A stretch of 64,000 nt of DNA from Paludibacteraceae bacterium (GTDB taxonomy: Bacteria; Bacteroidota; Bacteroidia; Bacteroidales; Paludibacteraceae). Position numbers and translations under genes: made by a program. The stretch lies in the NCBI GenBank assembly GCA_017464475.1, contig JAFTZQ010000015.1, positions 1 through 64,000 of the forward strand, read 5' to 3'. Below, piece by piece: positions 1 to 8,086 of this stretch. The notes beneath the pieces were generated by a model, which was given only the letters and a program-made list of their open reading frames with translations, did not search any database and was not told the origin of the DNA. Each line of letters starts with the position of its first letter. Position 1 is the first letter of the stretch.

Positions 1-10
1 ATGTTTATTG

Positions 11-132
11 CTTTTGAAGGCTTTTACTCGCAGAGTTGCGGAGTTTGATGGTAAAAACTATCCGAAAGCTTGCTTGCGAGGAGTTTTTACCGGCAAATTA
101 CGCATAGAGCGAAGCTCAAAAGCCTTCAAAAG
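11..132. repeat. Nested palindromic element
   Basis: A perfect 15-bp inverted repeat (cttttgaaggctttt at 11-25, its complement at 118-132) encloses a second perfect 9-bp inverted repeat (51-59 with 82-90). No gene is visible in 1-194. It lies downstream of the GH32 gene and could terminate or process that transcript, or be a MITE-like relic; the sequence does not decide. Confidence 0.7.
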
Positions 133-180
133 GGTTTATCTATGTTTTTTTTCTTAAAATTATGCAACACTACTATTTTC

Positions 181-209
181 AAATCTTCAAATCTTCAAAT
201 CTTCAAATT
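181..209. repeat. TTCAAATC tandem array (period 8)
   Basis: Three to four copies of an 8-bp unit that run across the 3' end of the GH32 gene, so its last codons (NLKI and the stop) are written by the repeat. Confidence 0.75.
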
Positions 210-1649
210 ATATATGCTTGCTTCGCCGCCCTGTACGTCCAGATGGTTGTAGGGTACGGAGGGGAAGACGAGGTTGGTCATTGCCCATGCGCCTTCGCTG
301 TCGAACGCCTCGATCGAGCAATGGTCGATGAAGAGGATCAGATGGTAAGCGTCCCGTTTAACGAAGAGCGGCGTAGTGGTGTTGGCTGCAAAATCATGAG
401 AGAAAGAGCAGTCGCCGGACGCGGTGCGGTCCATGGAGAAGGTCTGGCGGTGCACATCGAGGGTCATCACCACTTTCTCTCCTTTATCATTAGAGAGAGT
501 GATGAGTGCGTCGCGTGAGCCGTCCAGCTCCAGATCAATGACACAAGCGTCAGACGGACGTTTGATCTCCTCTCCGCGAATGGCAAGCGATTCGGGGGAC
601 GGTTTGACCGCAACGCGGTACTCGCCCTCGTCGTCAATATAAAGACTCAGATCGCGGGCAACGGTGTTCTGCGAACGGAAAGCAACCGTCGGCAGTTGGT
701 TGGCGTATTGCCAGTTGCTCATCCATCCGATCGCCACGACACGGTTCTCCGGCGCGTATGCCCACGTCACCGTAGCATAATGATCCTTGCCATAGTCGAG
801 CCACTTGGTACTTGGTACTTGGTTACTTGGTACTTCATTAAACTCCTTTCCGTCCCAGTCTCCAACGAAATATTGGGTAGCGGAACCGCCGAACGGTCCA
901 CCCGGGTTGATATTGACGAGCAACACCCATTTCTCTCCCTCCCTTGAGGGGAGGGATGGGGAGGGGTTTTTAACCTTAACCAGGTCCGGGCACTCCCATA
1001 CGCCGTCGTGGCAGCCGTAGCCTTCGCCGAAACGGGAGAGGAAAGTCCAGTCTTTGAGGTTAGCCGAACCGTAGAAGCGGATCTCCTGCTGACAGGCAAG
1101 CGCCATGACCCATTGCCCGGAGAGTTCGTCCCAGAACACTTTCGGGTCACGGAAATCAGCAATATCGCCCATCAGAACGGGGTTGCCCTCGTACGCGGTA
1201 AAGGTCTTCCCTCCGTCCGTGCTATATGAGATAGATTGGTTTTGTCCGCACACCTCGGACTGGGTATAGATAGCGATGAGCGCATTCTCGCCGAAGCCGG
1301 CGGTGTTGTTCTTGTCGATCACAGCCGAGCCGGAGAAGATCGTTCCGAGCGAATCCGGGGCGATAGCGATCGGATGGTGGTCCCAATGAACGAGATCGGC
1401 GCTGGTCGAATGTGCCCAGTGCATAGGACCCCAAGTCGTGCCGAACGGGTTATGCTGATAATAGAGATGCCAGAGACCTGTCTGAGCGTCATAGTACATA
1501 CCGTTAGGGTCGTTCATCCAGCCCGCAAGCGGAGAATGATGGTACACAGAACGGAAGGGTTCGTCGGTAGGATGGGTTGCCGGAGCATTCGTGCATCCGG
1601 TCATGGTCGCTAACAGGATAGCGAAAAGAGGAAAGAATGATTTTCTCAT
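195..1649 (-). CDS. GH32 fructan hydrolase (levanase/inulinase type), lipoprotein
   Basis: Cleaves fructose units from levan, inulin or sucrose, probably at the outer membrane or in the periplasm. The N-terminus is a lipoprotein signal with lipobox TGC at residues 17-19. The GH32 catalytic signatures are present in order: WMNDPNG (residues 44-50, nucleophile Asp), FRDP (about residue 166, transition-state stabiliser) and WECPDL (about 219, acid/base Glu). A beta-sandwich domain follows; 484 residues is normal for the family. Two non-family inserts sit in frame: a palindromic-element peptide near NPSPSLPSREG and a heptad-repeat peptide VPSNQVPSTK. It has its own promoter sharing an operator block with susC, so it is a second unit of the fructan locus. 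Family assignment is firm; the linkage specificity is not determinable. Confidence 0.93.
   Translation of the reverse strand: MRKSFFPLFAILLATMTGCTNAPATHPTDEPFRSVYHHSPLAGWMNDPNGMYYDAQTGLWHLYYQHNPFGTTWGPMHWAHSTSADLVHWDHHPIAIAPDSLGTIFSGSAVIDKNNTAGFGENALIAIYTQSEVCGQNQSISYSTDGGKTFTAYEGNPVLMGDIADFRDPKVFWDELSGQWVMALACQQEIRFYGSANLKDWTFLSRFGEGYGCHDGVWECPDLVKVKNPSPSLPSREGEKWVLLVNINPGGPFGGSATQYFVGDWDGKEFNEVPSNQVPSTKWLDYGKDHYATVTWAYAPENRVVAIGWMSNWQYANQLPTVAFRSQNTVARDLSLYIDDEGEYRVAVKPSPESLAIRGEEIKRPSDACVIDLELDGSRDALITLSNDKGEKVVMTLDVHRQTFSMDRTASGDCSFSHDFAANTTTPLFVKRDAYHLILFIDHCSIEAFDSEGAWAMTNLVFPSVPYNHLDVQGGEASIYNLKI
803..836. repeat. ACTTGGT heptad array inside GH32
   Basis: Four units of ACTTGGT (one 8 bp long) plus a partial one, read through in frame as VPSNQVPSTK in the GH32 protein. 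Typical GH32 enzymes have no such peptide. Confidence 0.8.
934..968. repeat. Palindromic G/C element, short form, inside GH32
   Basis: On the minus strand it reads AACCCCTCCCC, then CCTCAAGGGAGGG. In frame it adds the PSPSLPSREG peptide between two conserved stretches of the GH32 protein. Confidence 0.8.
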
Positions 1650-1676
1650 GATATTATTATTTTACAAATTGCGACT

Positions 1677-1777
1677 GCAAAGGTACACATTTTCGCGCAT
1701 ATACGCAAATAATAATGTTGCAAAACATGCCACATTTGTTTCATTGCAACAAAAATAACATATTTTGCAACACGTTT
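1677..1777 (-). promoter_or_regulatory. GH32 promoter and operator block
   Basis: A Bacteroidetes -7 box TACCTTTG (complement of 1678-1685) lies 29 bp before the GH32 start codon. Upstream are three TTGCAA-type sites (around 1716, 1744 and 1765). The whole block aligns base for base, with few differences, to 11249-11348 upstream of susC, so both are probably bound by the same regulator. Confidence 0.8.
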
Positions 1778-1792
1778 TTCTATTTCTTTCGG

Positions 1793-1823
1793 GTTGCCGA
1801 CGCGATCATCACGCGACCACCTT
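1793..1823. repeat. GGTTGCCGACGCGA repeat copy
   Basis: The segment GGTTGCCGACGCGA followed by CATCACG occurs here and again at about 15123-15145, both intergenic. The rest of 1778-1884 shows no gene. Confidence 0.5.
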
Positions 1824-1884
1824 AGGACGACGTCGGTCCCACAGCGGCATGACGCCGGCATTTCCGTATCAGATTTCTTTTGTC

Positions 1885-2703
1885 TCAATAGGTGTAATAA
1901 AAACAGTTGTCGCAACCCTCTAATCGTTTCGGGATAAGGACTATATCGGTCATATTAAATGCGTCGCCACTGCCTTTGTCAAACTGAAAATGCAACTCCG
2001 ATGTGGCTGTTCCTATCTCGGCAATCAAACTTGATGTAAGCGGGATATCTGCATATTCATTATACAAGCGGATAGTTGCATTCTCTCCTATGGAGGTAGC
2101 TATCTTCTTAGAATCTTCAGCAGCATCCTTAAAGAGGTGCATTGTAAAATTAGTACGGTTCGCTTCGTAATAAACACGAATTGCGGCATATTCATTCAGA
2201 TTTAAAACTGTCAACGCCTCGCGTCCGAGTTTCAATGTTTTCCAGCTATCCACCCAATGGAAACCAGTCCAAATTGTTTTACCGCTTTTAAGTGCTCCGG
2301 CTTTGCCGGTACAGAGTTTTACGGAAGTAATCCTGATACCTTCTCCGAAAATACGCAAATCTTTTCCTTCCGTAACTATCTGATGGAGCATATCTTCCGT
2401 CAAGAAAATATTGTCTGCCGGAAGACTCCCAACATCGCGATAATCAGCCCCGGGCAATTTATTACGATCATAGTCTCCTAAATAGAACTTATGGTCTCCA
2501 TCTCCTGTGACTCCTCCTTCTAAAACCAGTTTGTTTCCCGCAACAGCGGATGAAAACTGATCTTTGGAAATATACACTTCTTTCCCAATTGTATAGGCTA
2601 TCTCCTTATTGCCAGACCAAATCACGTTGCAGGTTTCATCAGCCATGCCATTTCCTACCATTAATAATAGGAAAGAAGCCAAAAGCAAAGTTTTATTTTC
2701 CAT
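1885..2703 (-). CDS. Secreted protein of the fructan locus, paralogue of its upstream neighbour
   Basis: Function not recognised. The start chosen (MENKTLLLASFLLL) gives a clear signal peptide; an upstream ATG would destroy it. This ATG overlaps the stop of the preceding gene by 11 bp, indicating translational coupling. The protein matches its neighbour in blocks: GKTIWTGFHWVDSW against GFTVWTGFFWADEW, YEANRTNF against YSEANRSDF, and AFNMTDIVLI against AFNVTDIVLV. It therefore has the same fold, probably a secreted beta-rich binding module. It lacks the C-terminal tail present on the paralogue. Membership of the SusCD operon suggests a role in fructan capture, which is inference only. Confidence 0.8.
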   Translation of the reverse strand: MENKTLLLASFLLLMVGNGMADETCNVIWSGNKEIAYTIGKEVYISKDQFSSAVAGNKLVLEGGVTGDGDHKFYLGDYDRNKLPGADYRDVGSLPADNIFLTEDMLHQIVTEGKDLRIFGEGIRITSVKLCTGKAGALKSGKTIWTGFHWVDSWKTLKLGREALTVLNLNEYAAIRVYYEANRTNFTMHLFKDAAEDSKKIATSIGENATIRLYNEYADIPLTSSLIAEIGTATSELHFQFDKGSGDAFNMTDIVLIPKRLEGCDNCFYYTY

Positions 2704-3559
2704 AATGAGATACATTTTCGCCAAGTGCATTGTACTTCACTCCATTCTTAAGAATAATGAGTTGTCCGTTCTCGAAGAATTTGACAGCTTTGGTTTGGGC
2801 GTTGGTATTGTCGATACCTGTGCCTTGATTCTCTTGCATCACAAGGACAATATCAGTTACGTTGAAGGCCGCGCCTGTCTCTTTGTTAAACTGAATCATC
2901 CAATGGTTTGCCGCGGATAGACGCGCACGGAGTTCATCAGTCAAAGCGAGTTCCATGTAGCCATCACCGGCGGTCATAGCACCTTGGTCAGCGATCTTGC
3001 CTTCGTCTCCCCATGCTTCCAGTACGTTGATAACAAAATCCGAACGGTTTGCCTCCGAATAGATACGAAGTGCTTCCGCCTTGGAGAAATCTACACCGGC
3101 GTAGCCGTTGTAATAAAGTTCGAGGGTGCTCCATTCGTCCGCCCAGAAGAAACCGGTCCAGACTGTGAAACCATCTTTGAGTGTTCTACCGTCCAATAAT
3201 TCTACTTTGCTGCAGGTAAAGTTCGCTCCTATGATTTCCAATCCATGAGCCTTAAGGCTATCCACGGCGGACTGAGTAAGGAACTGCTCGAAAGCACCGT
3301 CGCCGTTGATCCATGCCGCTTCGCGGCTACCTGCCAAATGGTCGAAATTTGCGTTCATCACTTTGAACTCAATACCGTCAGACGCACCGGTGAAGGTAAC
3401 AACGATCTTCTGACCGGGTTGAGCTTCCGCAAAAGCTTCTTTTGGGATCTGAATACCTCCGTCATCCCATGATACATGTTTCGACTCGGTGTAAATGTCT
3501 GTAGCATTAACATTCATTACCAGCGCTGCGAAGAGCGCAACAAGAGAAATCTTTTTCAT
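2693..3559 (-). CDS. Secreted protein with type 9-like C-terminal tail, fructan locus
   Basis: Function not recognised. A signal peptide (MKKISLVALFAALVMNVNA) is followed by about 240 residues shared with the next gene, then a linker and a C-terminal tail NGQLIILKNGVKYNALG. Similar tails end three other secreted proteins in this window and resemble Bacteroidales secretion/anchoring tails. The aromatic-rich block VWTGFFWADEW could form a ligand platform, but no catalytic motif is seen. It lies 21 bp downstream of the divergent GH32 gene in the same operon and overlaps the next gene by 11 bp. Tandem duplication is the simplest origin of the pair. Confidence 0.82.
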   Translation of the reverse strand: MKKISLVALFAALVMNVNATDIYTESKHVSWDDGGIQIPKEAFAEAQPGQKIVVTFTGASDGIEFKVMNANFDHLAGSREAAWINGDGAFEQFLTQSAVDSLKAHGLEIIGANFTCSKVELLDGRTLKDGFTVWTGFFWADEWSTLELYYNGYAGVDFSKAEALRIYSEANRSDFVINVLEAWGDEGKIADQGAMTAGDGYMELALTDELRARLSAANHWMIQFNKETGAAFNVTDIVLVMQENQGTGIDNTNAQTKAVKFFENGQLIILKNGVKYNALGENVSHYGK

Positions 3560-3580
3560 AATAAGTATAAAATTAAAGGA

Positions 3581-5182
3581 TTAATATTGGGTTATTTTTA
3601 AATTTGATATTTGCATAGTTCCATTGTAACTATTAATACTCCAGCAGTTGCGTTGCTGGCGGTAGATGCGGTTGGAATAGCAGAGGAGGTCATTCACATA
3701 CATCGTCACGACTGAATTGTCCGTTACGATTGTAATATGGTATGTATTGTCTGCCGGCGTATCAAACACATAACTATCAATCGCAGGAATAAATCCCGTT
3801 CCACTCGGACCTTCTTCTTCGAAATTGATTTTGCGTTTGGTGTCGCTCTCTGGATTAAAGACCATCGTGTAATATTTCTTGCTGTCAGTACCGCGGCAAA
3901 GCGATACTCCGAATTTGTCAGCAGTTGTAGCCGTGGTAACGGTCATTTGTATGCGGCTATGATAGCCTAATCGAGAGAAGATAATATAACTATTGTTCTC
4001 CAGCGAATAGCCTTCGTCCGTTTTCGTCACACCTTGCTCCGACTGCTCCATTACTTTGATTTCTGAACTCTGTGCATATTTGTCTGCTAAAGCAGGTATC
4101 TCCGTCAGCGTCAGAGTTCCGTCTTCGTGCTGCATCACCCGGTGTGCCACCAACGTGCCACCCCAGTTAGGTTCCGCCGGAGCGGGCGCAGTAGCCGTAT
4201 TGCTGTTTCCGTCGCGTGTAGGCACCCACCCCCATATATAGCGGTTTATACCGTCAGAAGCTGTTTTGCCGGCATAGAATGCACGACTATTCAGGAATCC
4301 CTCGTGTCCGTCGGGCCAGAGTCCGGCATCTCCTGCCGTACAAGCCTTGAGGTCAGCAATCGTCTTGCCTTTGAAATACTGCACACGGCGGATAGCGCTA
4401 TGCTGCTCACTATATACGAGATACCACCAATCACCCATTTTGAAGAGATCCGGACACTCATAAAAGCGATCCCACATCATAGTCATAAACACGCCATTGG
4501 ATGTCCAGTCGGTGAGGTTTTCGCTGACAAACTCCGCCAGGACGCCTTTTCCTGCCTGATGAGTAGAAACCAACATATGCCATTTACCATCGTCCATCTT
4601 GAGTACGAAAGGATCTCTGAAATTCTGCGCGCTATAGCCATAATCCGCACCCAAGAGTAAGAAAGAACGGCATTTGGTCCATGATTTGCAATCCGTAGAG
4701 GTTGCATATAATACAGCCTCTGTTGCCTCTCCTGCCTGTGGCAAGTGGCGATGCCCGGTATAGAAGAAATAATAGGTTTTGGTCTCCTCATCGAAGACCA
4801 CCGATCCAGTTCCGAGCGCAGCATCCTGCTCATTGAGTCCGCCGCAGGGAATGACCTCATTGAGCGATGTATAGTTCGCGCCATCGGTGGTTTCCACCCC
4901 CCAAATAGGGTGATAAGTACCGGTGGGATTAGGGCGGTATTCCAAAAGATAGGGCACCTTAAAGGTTTTGCTTTGCGGATCGTAGAACGGCATCGGATCT
5001 CCTACATAGCCGGTATAAGGCTTGTAATAAGTGGTAGTGATCTGTTCGTCCGACGAATTGAAGAATGCTCCTTCTGCTTGCCAATCCCGGGGCTCATCCC
5101 CGCGGACAGGGCTGTCGCAAGAAATGAACAAAAAAGCTGCAGCAGCCATCATAACAGCCAATATAACCATATTCTTTTTCAT
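3581..5182 (-). CDS. Divergent GH32-family surface lipoprotein
   Basis: Probable fructan-degrading or fructan-binding enzyme of clan GH-J. Lipobox FISC near residue 22. The GH32 signatures survive in altered form: VGDPMPFYD in place of WMNDPNG (about residue 61), FRDPF (about 190) and YECPDL (about 243), so nucleophile, stabiliser and acid/base residues all appear to be present. A C-terminal beta-sandwich (residues 390-533) ends with ISNLKI, as in many GH32 proteins. In the B. thetaiotaomicron fructan locus the equivalent position holds a surface endo-levanase; by analogy this would be the endo-acting partner of the canonical GH32. Three bp separate it from the lipoprotein upstream. Family certain, endo-activity inferred. 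Confidence 0.87.
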   Translation of the reverse strand: MKKNMVILAVMMAAAAFLFISCDSPVRGDEPRDWQAEGAFFNSSDEQITTTYYKPYTGYVGDPMPFYDPQSKTFKVPYLLEYRPNPTGTYHPIWGVETTDGANYTSLNEVIPCGGLNEQDAALGTGSVVFDEETKTYYFFYTGHRHLPQAGEATEAVLYATSTDCKSWTKCRSFLLLGADYGYSAQNFRDPFVLKMDDGKWHMLVSTHQAGKGVLAEFVSENLTDWTSNGVFMTMMWDRFYECPDLFKMGDWWYLVYSEQHSAIRRVQYFKGKTIADLKACTAGDAGLWPDGHEGFLNSRAFYAGKTASDGINRYIWGWVPTRDGNSNTATAPAPAEPNWGGTLVAHRVMQHEDGTLTLTEIPALADKYAQSSEIKVMEQSEQGVTKTDEGYSLENNSYIIFSRLGYHSRIQMTVTTATTADKFGVSLCRGTDSKKYYTMVFNPESDTKRKINFEEEGPSGTGFIPAIDSYVFDTPADNTYHITIVTDNSVVTMYVNDLLCYSNRIYRQQRNCWSINSYNGTMQISNLKITQY

Positions 5183-5185
5183 AAT

Positions 5186-6334
5186 TTATTTCTCCATTAA
5201 ATAATTGATTGCATTAGATGTAATAGTAGCAATATTCGCATGGTAGTGTTCCGCAGCGGAAGCCGTAGAGTACCAATCATAACATCCCGAACCGATACAA
5301 AGGATTGCTCCATGCTCCGCATTGGCGGGATACTCCCAAGCAACAATCGCGCCATCGCCGCCATAGGCAATATCAATGGCACCGGTAGCGGATCGCCATG
5401 CGTCATAGTCGGCGTAGCCACCCCAGTCGGTACCGATATGGTATTGCGCAGTAGAGTTGGTAATACGGTAGCCGGCATCGCAGGTATATATACGGTCGTC
5501 TTCTCCTTCATTCATCACCAGGTTCTGCCATAGCGGATGATCCGTATGCCCGGTAGCGAAGAACGACCATGGGTCATTGATCAGTTCAGCATTCTGCTCT
5601 ACCCCTCCCCAGCAGTTATTAGGGAAACACTCTGCTTCGCCTAAGTATGCAGGCAGATAGGTAGCATAGCGGGTAAGGAAGAAAGCCCCTCCTGCGCGGT
5701 AGTATCCTTTGAGGCGCGCTGATGCATTGGGTATATCCGCGGCATGGCTTTCAAACGCCGTTCGTCCGTCAATACCTCCATCCTTATGCAGATGCCACCA
5801 TATAACCTTACACTCAGAGAGATTTATTTGTCCGTTGGCAATATCGGCTATAGAAGCATACGTGCTCCCCTCTACGTTGTCAAGGAGCCATTGGCAAGCT
5901 GTCTGTTCTTCTATATTGAGTTGCGAGAAAGAAGGCGCTATCCCCATATATACCGCTTTGGGGTTATCAACCCTCTCTACAACGAACTCCGCACGCATCT
6001 TCCATAACTGCACCGCGTCATTATGTGTCACGCGGATTGTACGCGCCGAGCGCATATTGAGCACCATTCCTTCACTGATATCGCATGTAGCACCATCAGA
6101 GACAGCAAGTCGAGTAACCGTCATGGCTGACGGATCATAGTTCTTGGGCAAGGTGAAGGAGACCGACTTGGTGGTATTGTCTATCACACCATCGATCGTA
6201 TCCAATCGCAGCGCCACCACGGCGCAGTCTCCTGAAAGAATAAGGTCGTCGGATTTCTTCTCGCAAGAAGCAAGGAATAAGGTACATAGGGACAAAGTAC
6301 CAAGTACCAAGGCTAATTTATTGATTGTTTTCAT
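5186..6334 (-). CDS. Surface lipoprotein, DUF4960-like fructan-binding candidate
   Basis: Signal peptide and lipobox LASC near residue 24. An N-terminal Ig-like region of about 100 residues is followed by a region containing GGAFFLTRYATYLPAYLG and a C-terminal ILCIGSGCYDWY block. This resembles the DUF4960 domain that I associate with Bacteroides fructan loci next to susD. The slot directly after susD is that of the SusE-like or levan-binding lipoprotein (BT1761 in B. thetaiotaomicron). It sits 1 bp after susD and 3 bp before the divergent GH32. Its signal peptide region (LGTLSLCTLFL) is partly written by a GTACCAA-type repeat. Role inferred from position and architecture. Confidence 0.75.
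   Translation of the reverse strand: MKTINKLALVLGTLSLCTLFLASCEKKSDDLILSGDCAVVALRLDTIDGVIDNTTKSVSFTLPKNYDPSAMTVTRLAVSDGATCDISEGMVLNMRSARTIRVTHNDAVQLWKMRAEFVVERVDNPKAVYMGIAPSFSQLNIEEQTACQWLLDNVEGSTYASIADIANGQINLSECKVIWWHLHKDGGIDGRTAFESHAADIPNASARLKGYYRAGGAFFLTRYATYLPAYLGEAECFPNNCWGGVEQNAELINDPWSFFATGHTDHPLWQNLVMNEGEDDRIYTCDAGYRITNSTAQYHIGTDWGGYADYDAWRSATGAIDIAYGGDGAIVAWEYPANAEHGAILCIGSGCYDWYSTASAAEHYHANIATITSNAINYLMEK
6279..6312. repeat. GTACCAA-type heptad array in a signal peptide
   Basis: Degenerate GTACAT/ACAAAGTACCAAGTACC units encode the hydrophobic core of the lipoprotein signal peptide. The same sequence type recurs at 16797, 18568 and 34464. Confidence 0.6.
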
Positions 6335-6335
6335 A

Positions 6336-8069
6336 TTACCATCCTCCTATATTTTGTGTATAATGTCCGTTAGAAGCTGCTATCTGTGCAAATGGGATGG
6401 GCAGATATTCATTCTTATTACGGGTAAAATGAGCAGACTGATAGATCGCGCAATTATCCGCTTCTTCTGCATAATAGCGATTGATCGTCTCTTCCGCCTC
6501 TCCCCATCGAACGAGGTCGAAGAATCGTTCTGACTCAAGAGCAAGTTCCAGACGACGCTCCATTTTGACGATCTTCAGAAGTTCGGCACCGCTATATGCG
6601 CCCGTATATTGCGATACTTTGATTTTACAATTATAATCCGCTTCGTAATTGCTGATCGCCGACGTGGACATTGCGGCTCTCTGACGTATATCATTGACTA
6701 TACGGAGCGCTTCGGCATCGTTAGAGCCGAGTTGCGCCAACGCTTCGGCGCGGCAAAGCATAATATCAGCATATCGCAACACGATGCGGTTCATCGGGCT
6801 TCCCCACCATGCTCCCTTGATCAGATAAGGGCTCTCGGGGTCCACATTATGCTTTAGACTCACGTTGTAGCCATACAATCCATTAGAGCGACTCCATGTA
6901 GGCGTATAAGCCATCATGAAATGGGGATTGAACATATACGGGAATCCCGGCATGCCTACCGTCATGAAGAGCCTCGGGTCTGCCGTTTCCGTCATCTTGT
7001 CATAGTTATGTTGGTTGTACGTATCAATCAAAGGTAGACCTTGCGCATCCGTACGGAAGGCATTGACGAGATTCTGGCTGGGCTTGTAGAAATCGCAACC
7101 TCCGTCCGTCACGCCGGGGATATTGGGGACGATCAGACCATACGACCAATTGAGGTTTCCGTTCTTTGTACCATCATTCATCGAATACTGCATCGCCCAT
7201 ATACTTTCCACTCCGTTCTCATACTCTGGCTCGGGACGGAAATTATTGTGAAAATCTACGTCTAGTCCATAGCCGGCATAGAGAGCAGGATCGGTATAAT
7301 CCACCACTTTCTGCAAATCATTGCGGTTGATCTCTGTCACCTCATGCGTAGCGGGGTCGTCCTGACGGTAAGCTTTGTAGAGATACACTTTCGCGAGCAG
7401 AGCAGCGGCAGCGGATTTATTTGGTCTTCCCACCTCCGGTTGTTTATCGGGAAGGAGCGAAAAGGCATTCTCCAGATCATTTGCAATCACCGCCCAACCT
7501 TCATCATTGGTATATTCGGTATTGGACAGCGCATTATATTGTTCGGTCGTCAGATTCGGGTCTGTCACAAAAGGAATATTCTTATACAGACGTTTTAATA
7601 AATAATGTCCGTATGCGCGCAGGAAGTACATCTCTCCCAAACGCGTTGATTTGAGTTTATACGTCTCGTCCGTTTGCTCAATGGCTGCGATGGCAGTGTT
7701 TACACGTGAGATACAGTTATACAGACGCTGCCACATATCACTGATATTCCAGTTGGTAGTCAGAATTCCCTGGCTAATCTCCAGTTGGTGGAACACATCT
7801 CCATCGGAGGTTCCGTTTCCGCCCTTGTAGGCATCGTCGGAACGAACATCAAAATTCCACATCGAGAAAGAAGAGTTGATATCTTCCGCCGAAATAAAAA
7901 TTGCGTACGCAGATATGACCAGATTGTCCACATAGGCGGGATTGGCAACCTGCTCGTCGTCTAGCACTGCCTGCGGTTCTTGCGCACCAAGAAAAGCATC
8001 GCAAGATGTGAAGATCAAGGACCAAATGAACAACGTACCAAGTATTATTTTATTCATTGTATTTTTCAT
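6336..8069 (-). CDS. susD: SusD/RagB-family glycan-binding lipoprotein
   Basis: Outer-membrane lipoprotein that caps the SusC transporter and binds oligosaccharide, here probably fructan. Lipobox FTSC at about residue 23; tetratricopeptide-rich N-terminal half; C-terminal SusD signature region with RIVLRYADIMLCRAEALAQLG and LELALESERFFDLVRWG. 577 residues is normal for the family. It follows susC after 17 bp and is 1 bp from the DUF4960-like gene. MNKII at residue 5 is an alternative start. Confidence 0.95.
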   Translation of the reverse strand: MKNTMNKIILGTLFIWSLIFTSCDAFLGAQEPQAVLDDEQVANPAYVDNLVISAYAIFISAEDINSSFSMWNFDVRSDDAYKGGNGTSDGDVFHQLEISQGILTTNWNISDMWQRLYNCISRVNTAIAAIEQTDETYKLKSTRLGEMYFLRAYGHYLLKRLYKNIPFVTDPNLTTEQYNALSNTEYTNDEGWAVIANDLENAFSLLPDKQPEVGRPNKSAAAALLAKVYLYKAYRQDDPATHEVTEINRNDLQKVVDYTDPALYAGYGLDVDFHNNFRPEPEYENGVESIWAMQYSMNDGTKNGNLNWSYGLIVPNIPGVTDGGCDFYKPSQNLVNAFRTDAQGLPLIDTYNQHNYDKMTETADPRLFMTVGMPGFPYMFNPHFMMAYTPTWSRSNGLYGYNVSLKHNVDPESPYLIKGAWWGSPMNRIVLRYADIMLCRAEALAQLGSNDAEALRIVNDIRQRAAMSTSAISNYEADYNCKIKVSQYTGAYSGAELLKIVKMERRLELALESERFFDLVRWGEAEETINRYYAEEADNCAIYQSAHFTRNKNEYLPIPFAQIAASNGHYTQNIGGW

Positions 8070-8086
8070 ATTTTTACCCTTTCTAA

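Noticed and set aside
1646..1915. 89-codon open frame covering the GH32 promoter
   Set aside because: It spans the -7 box and operator block and has no plausible protein features.
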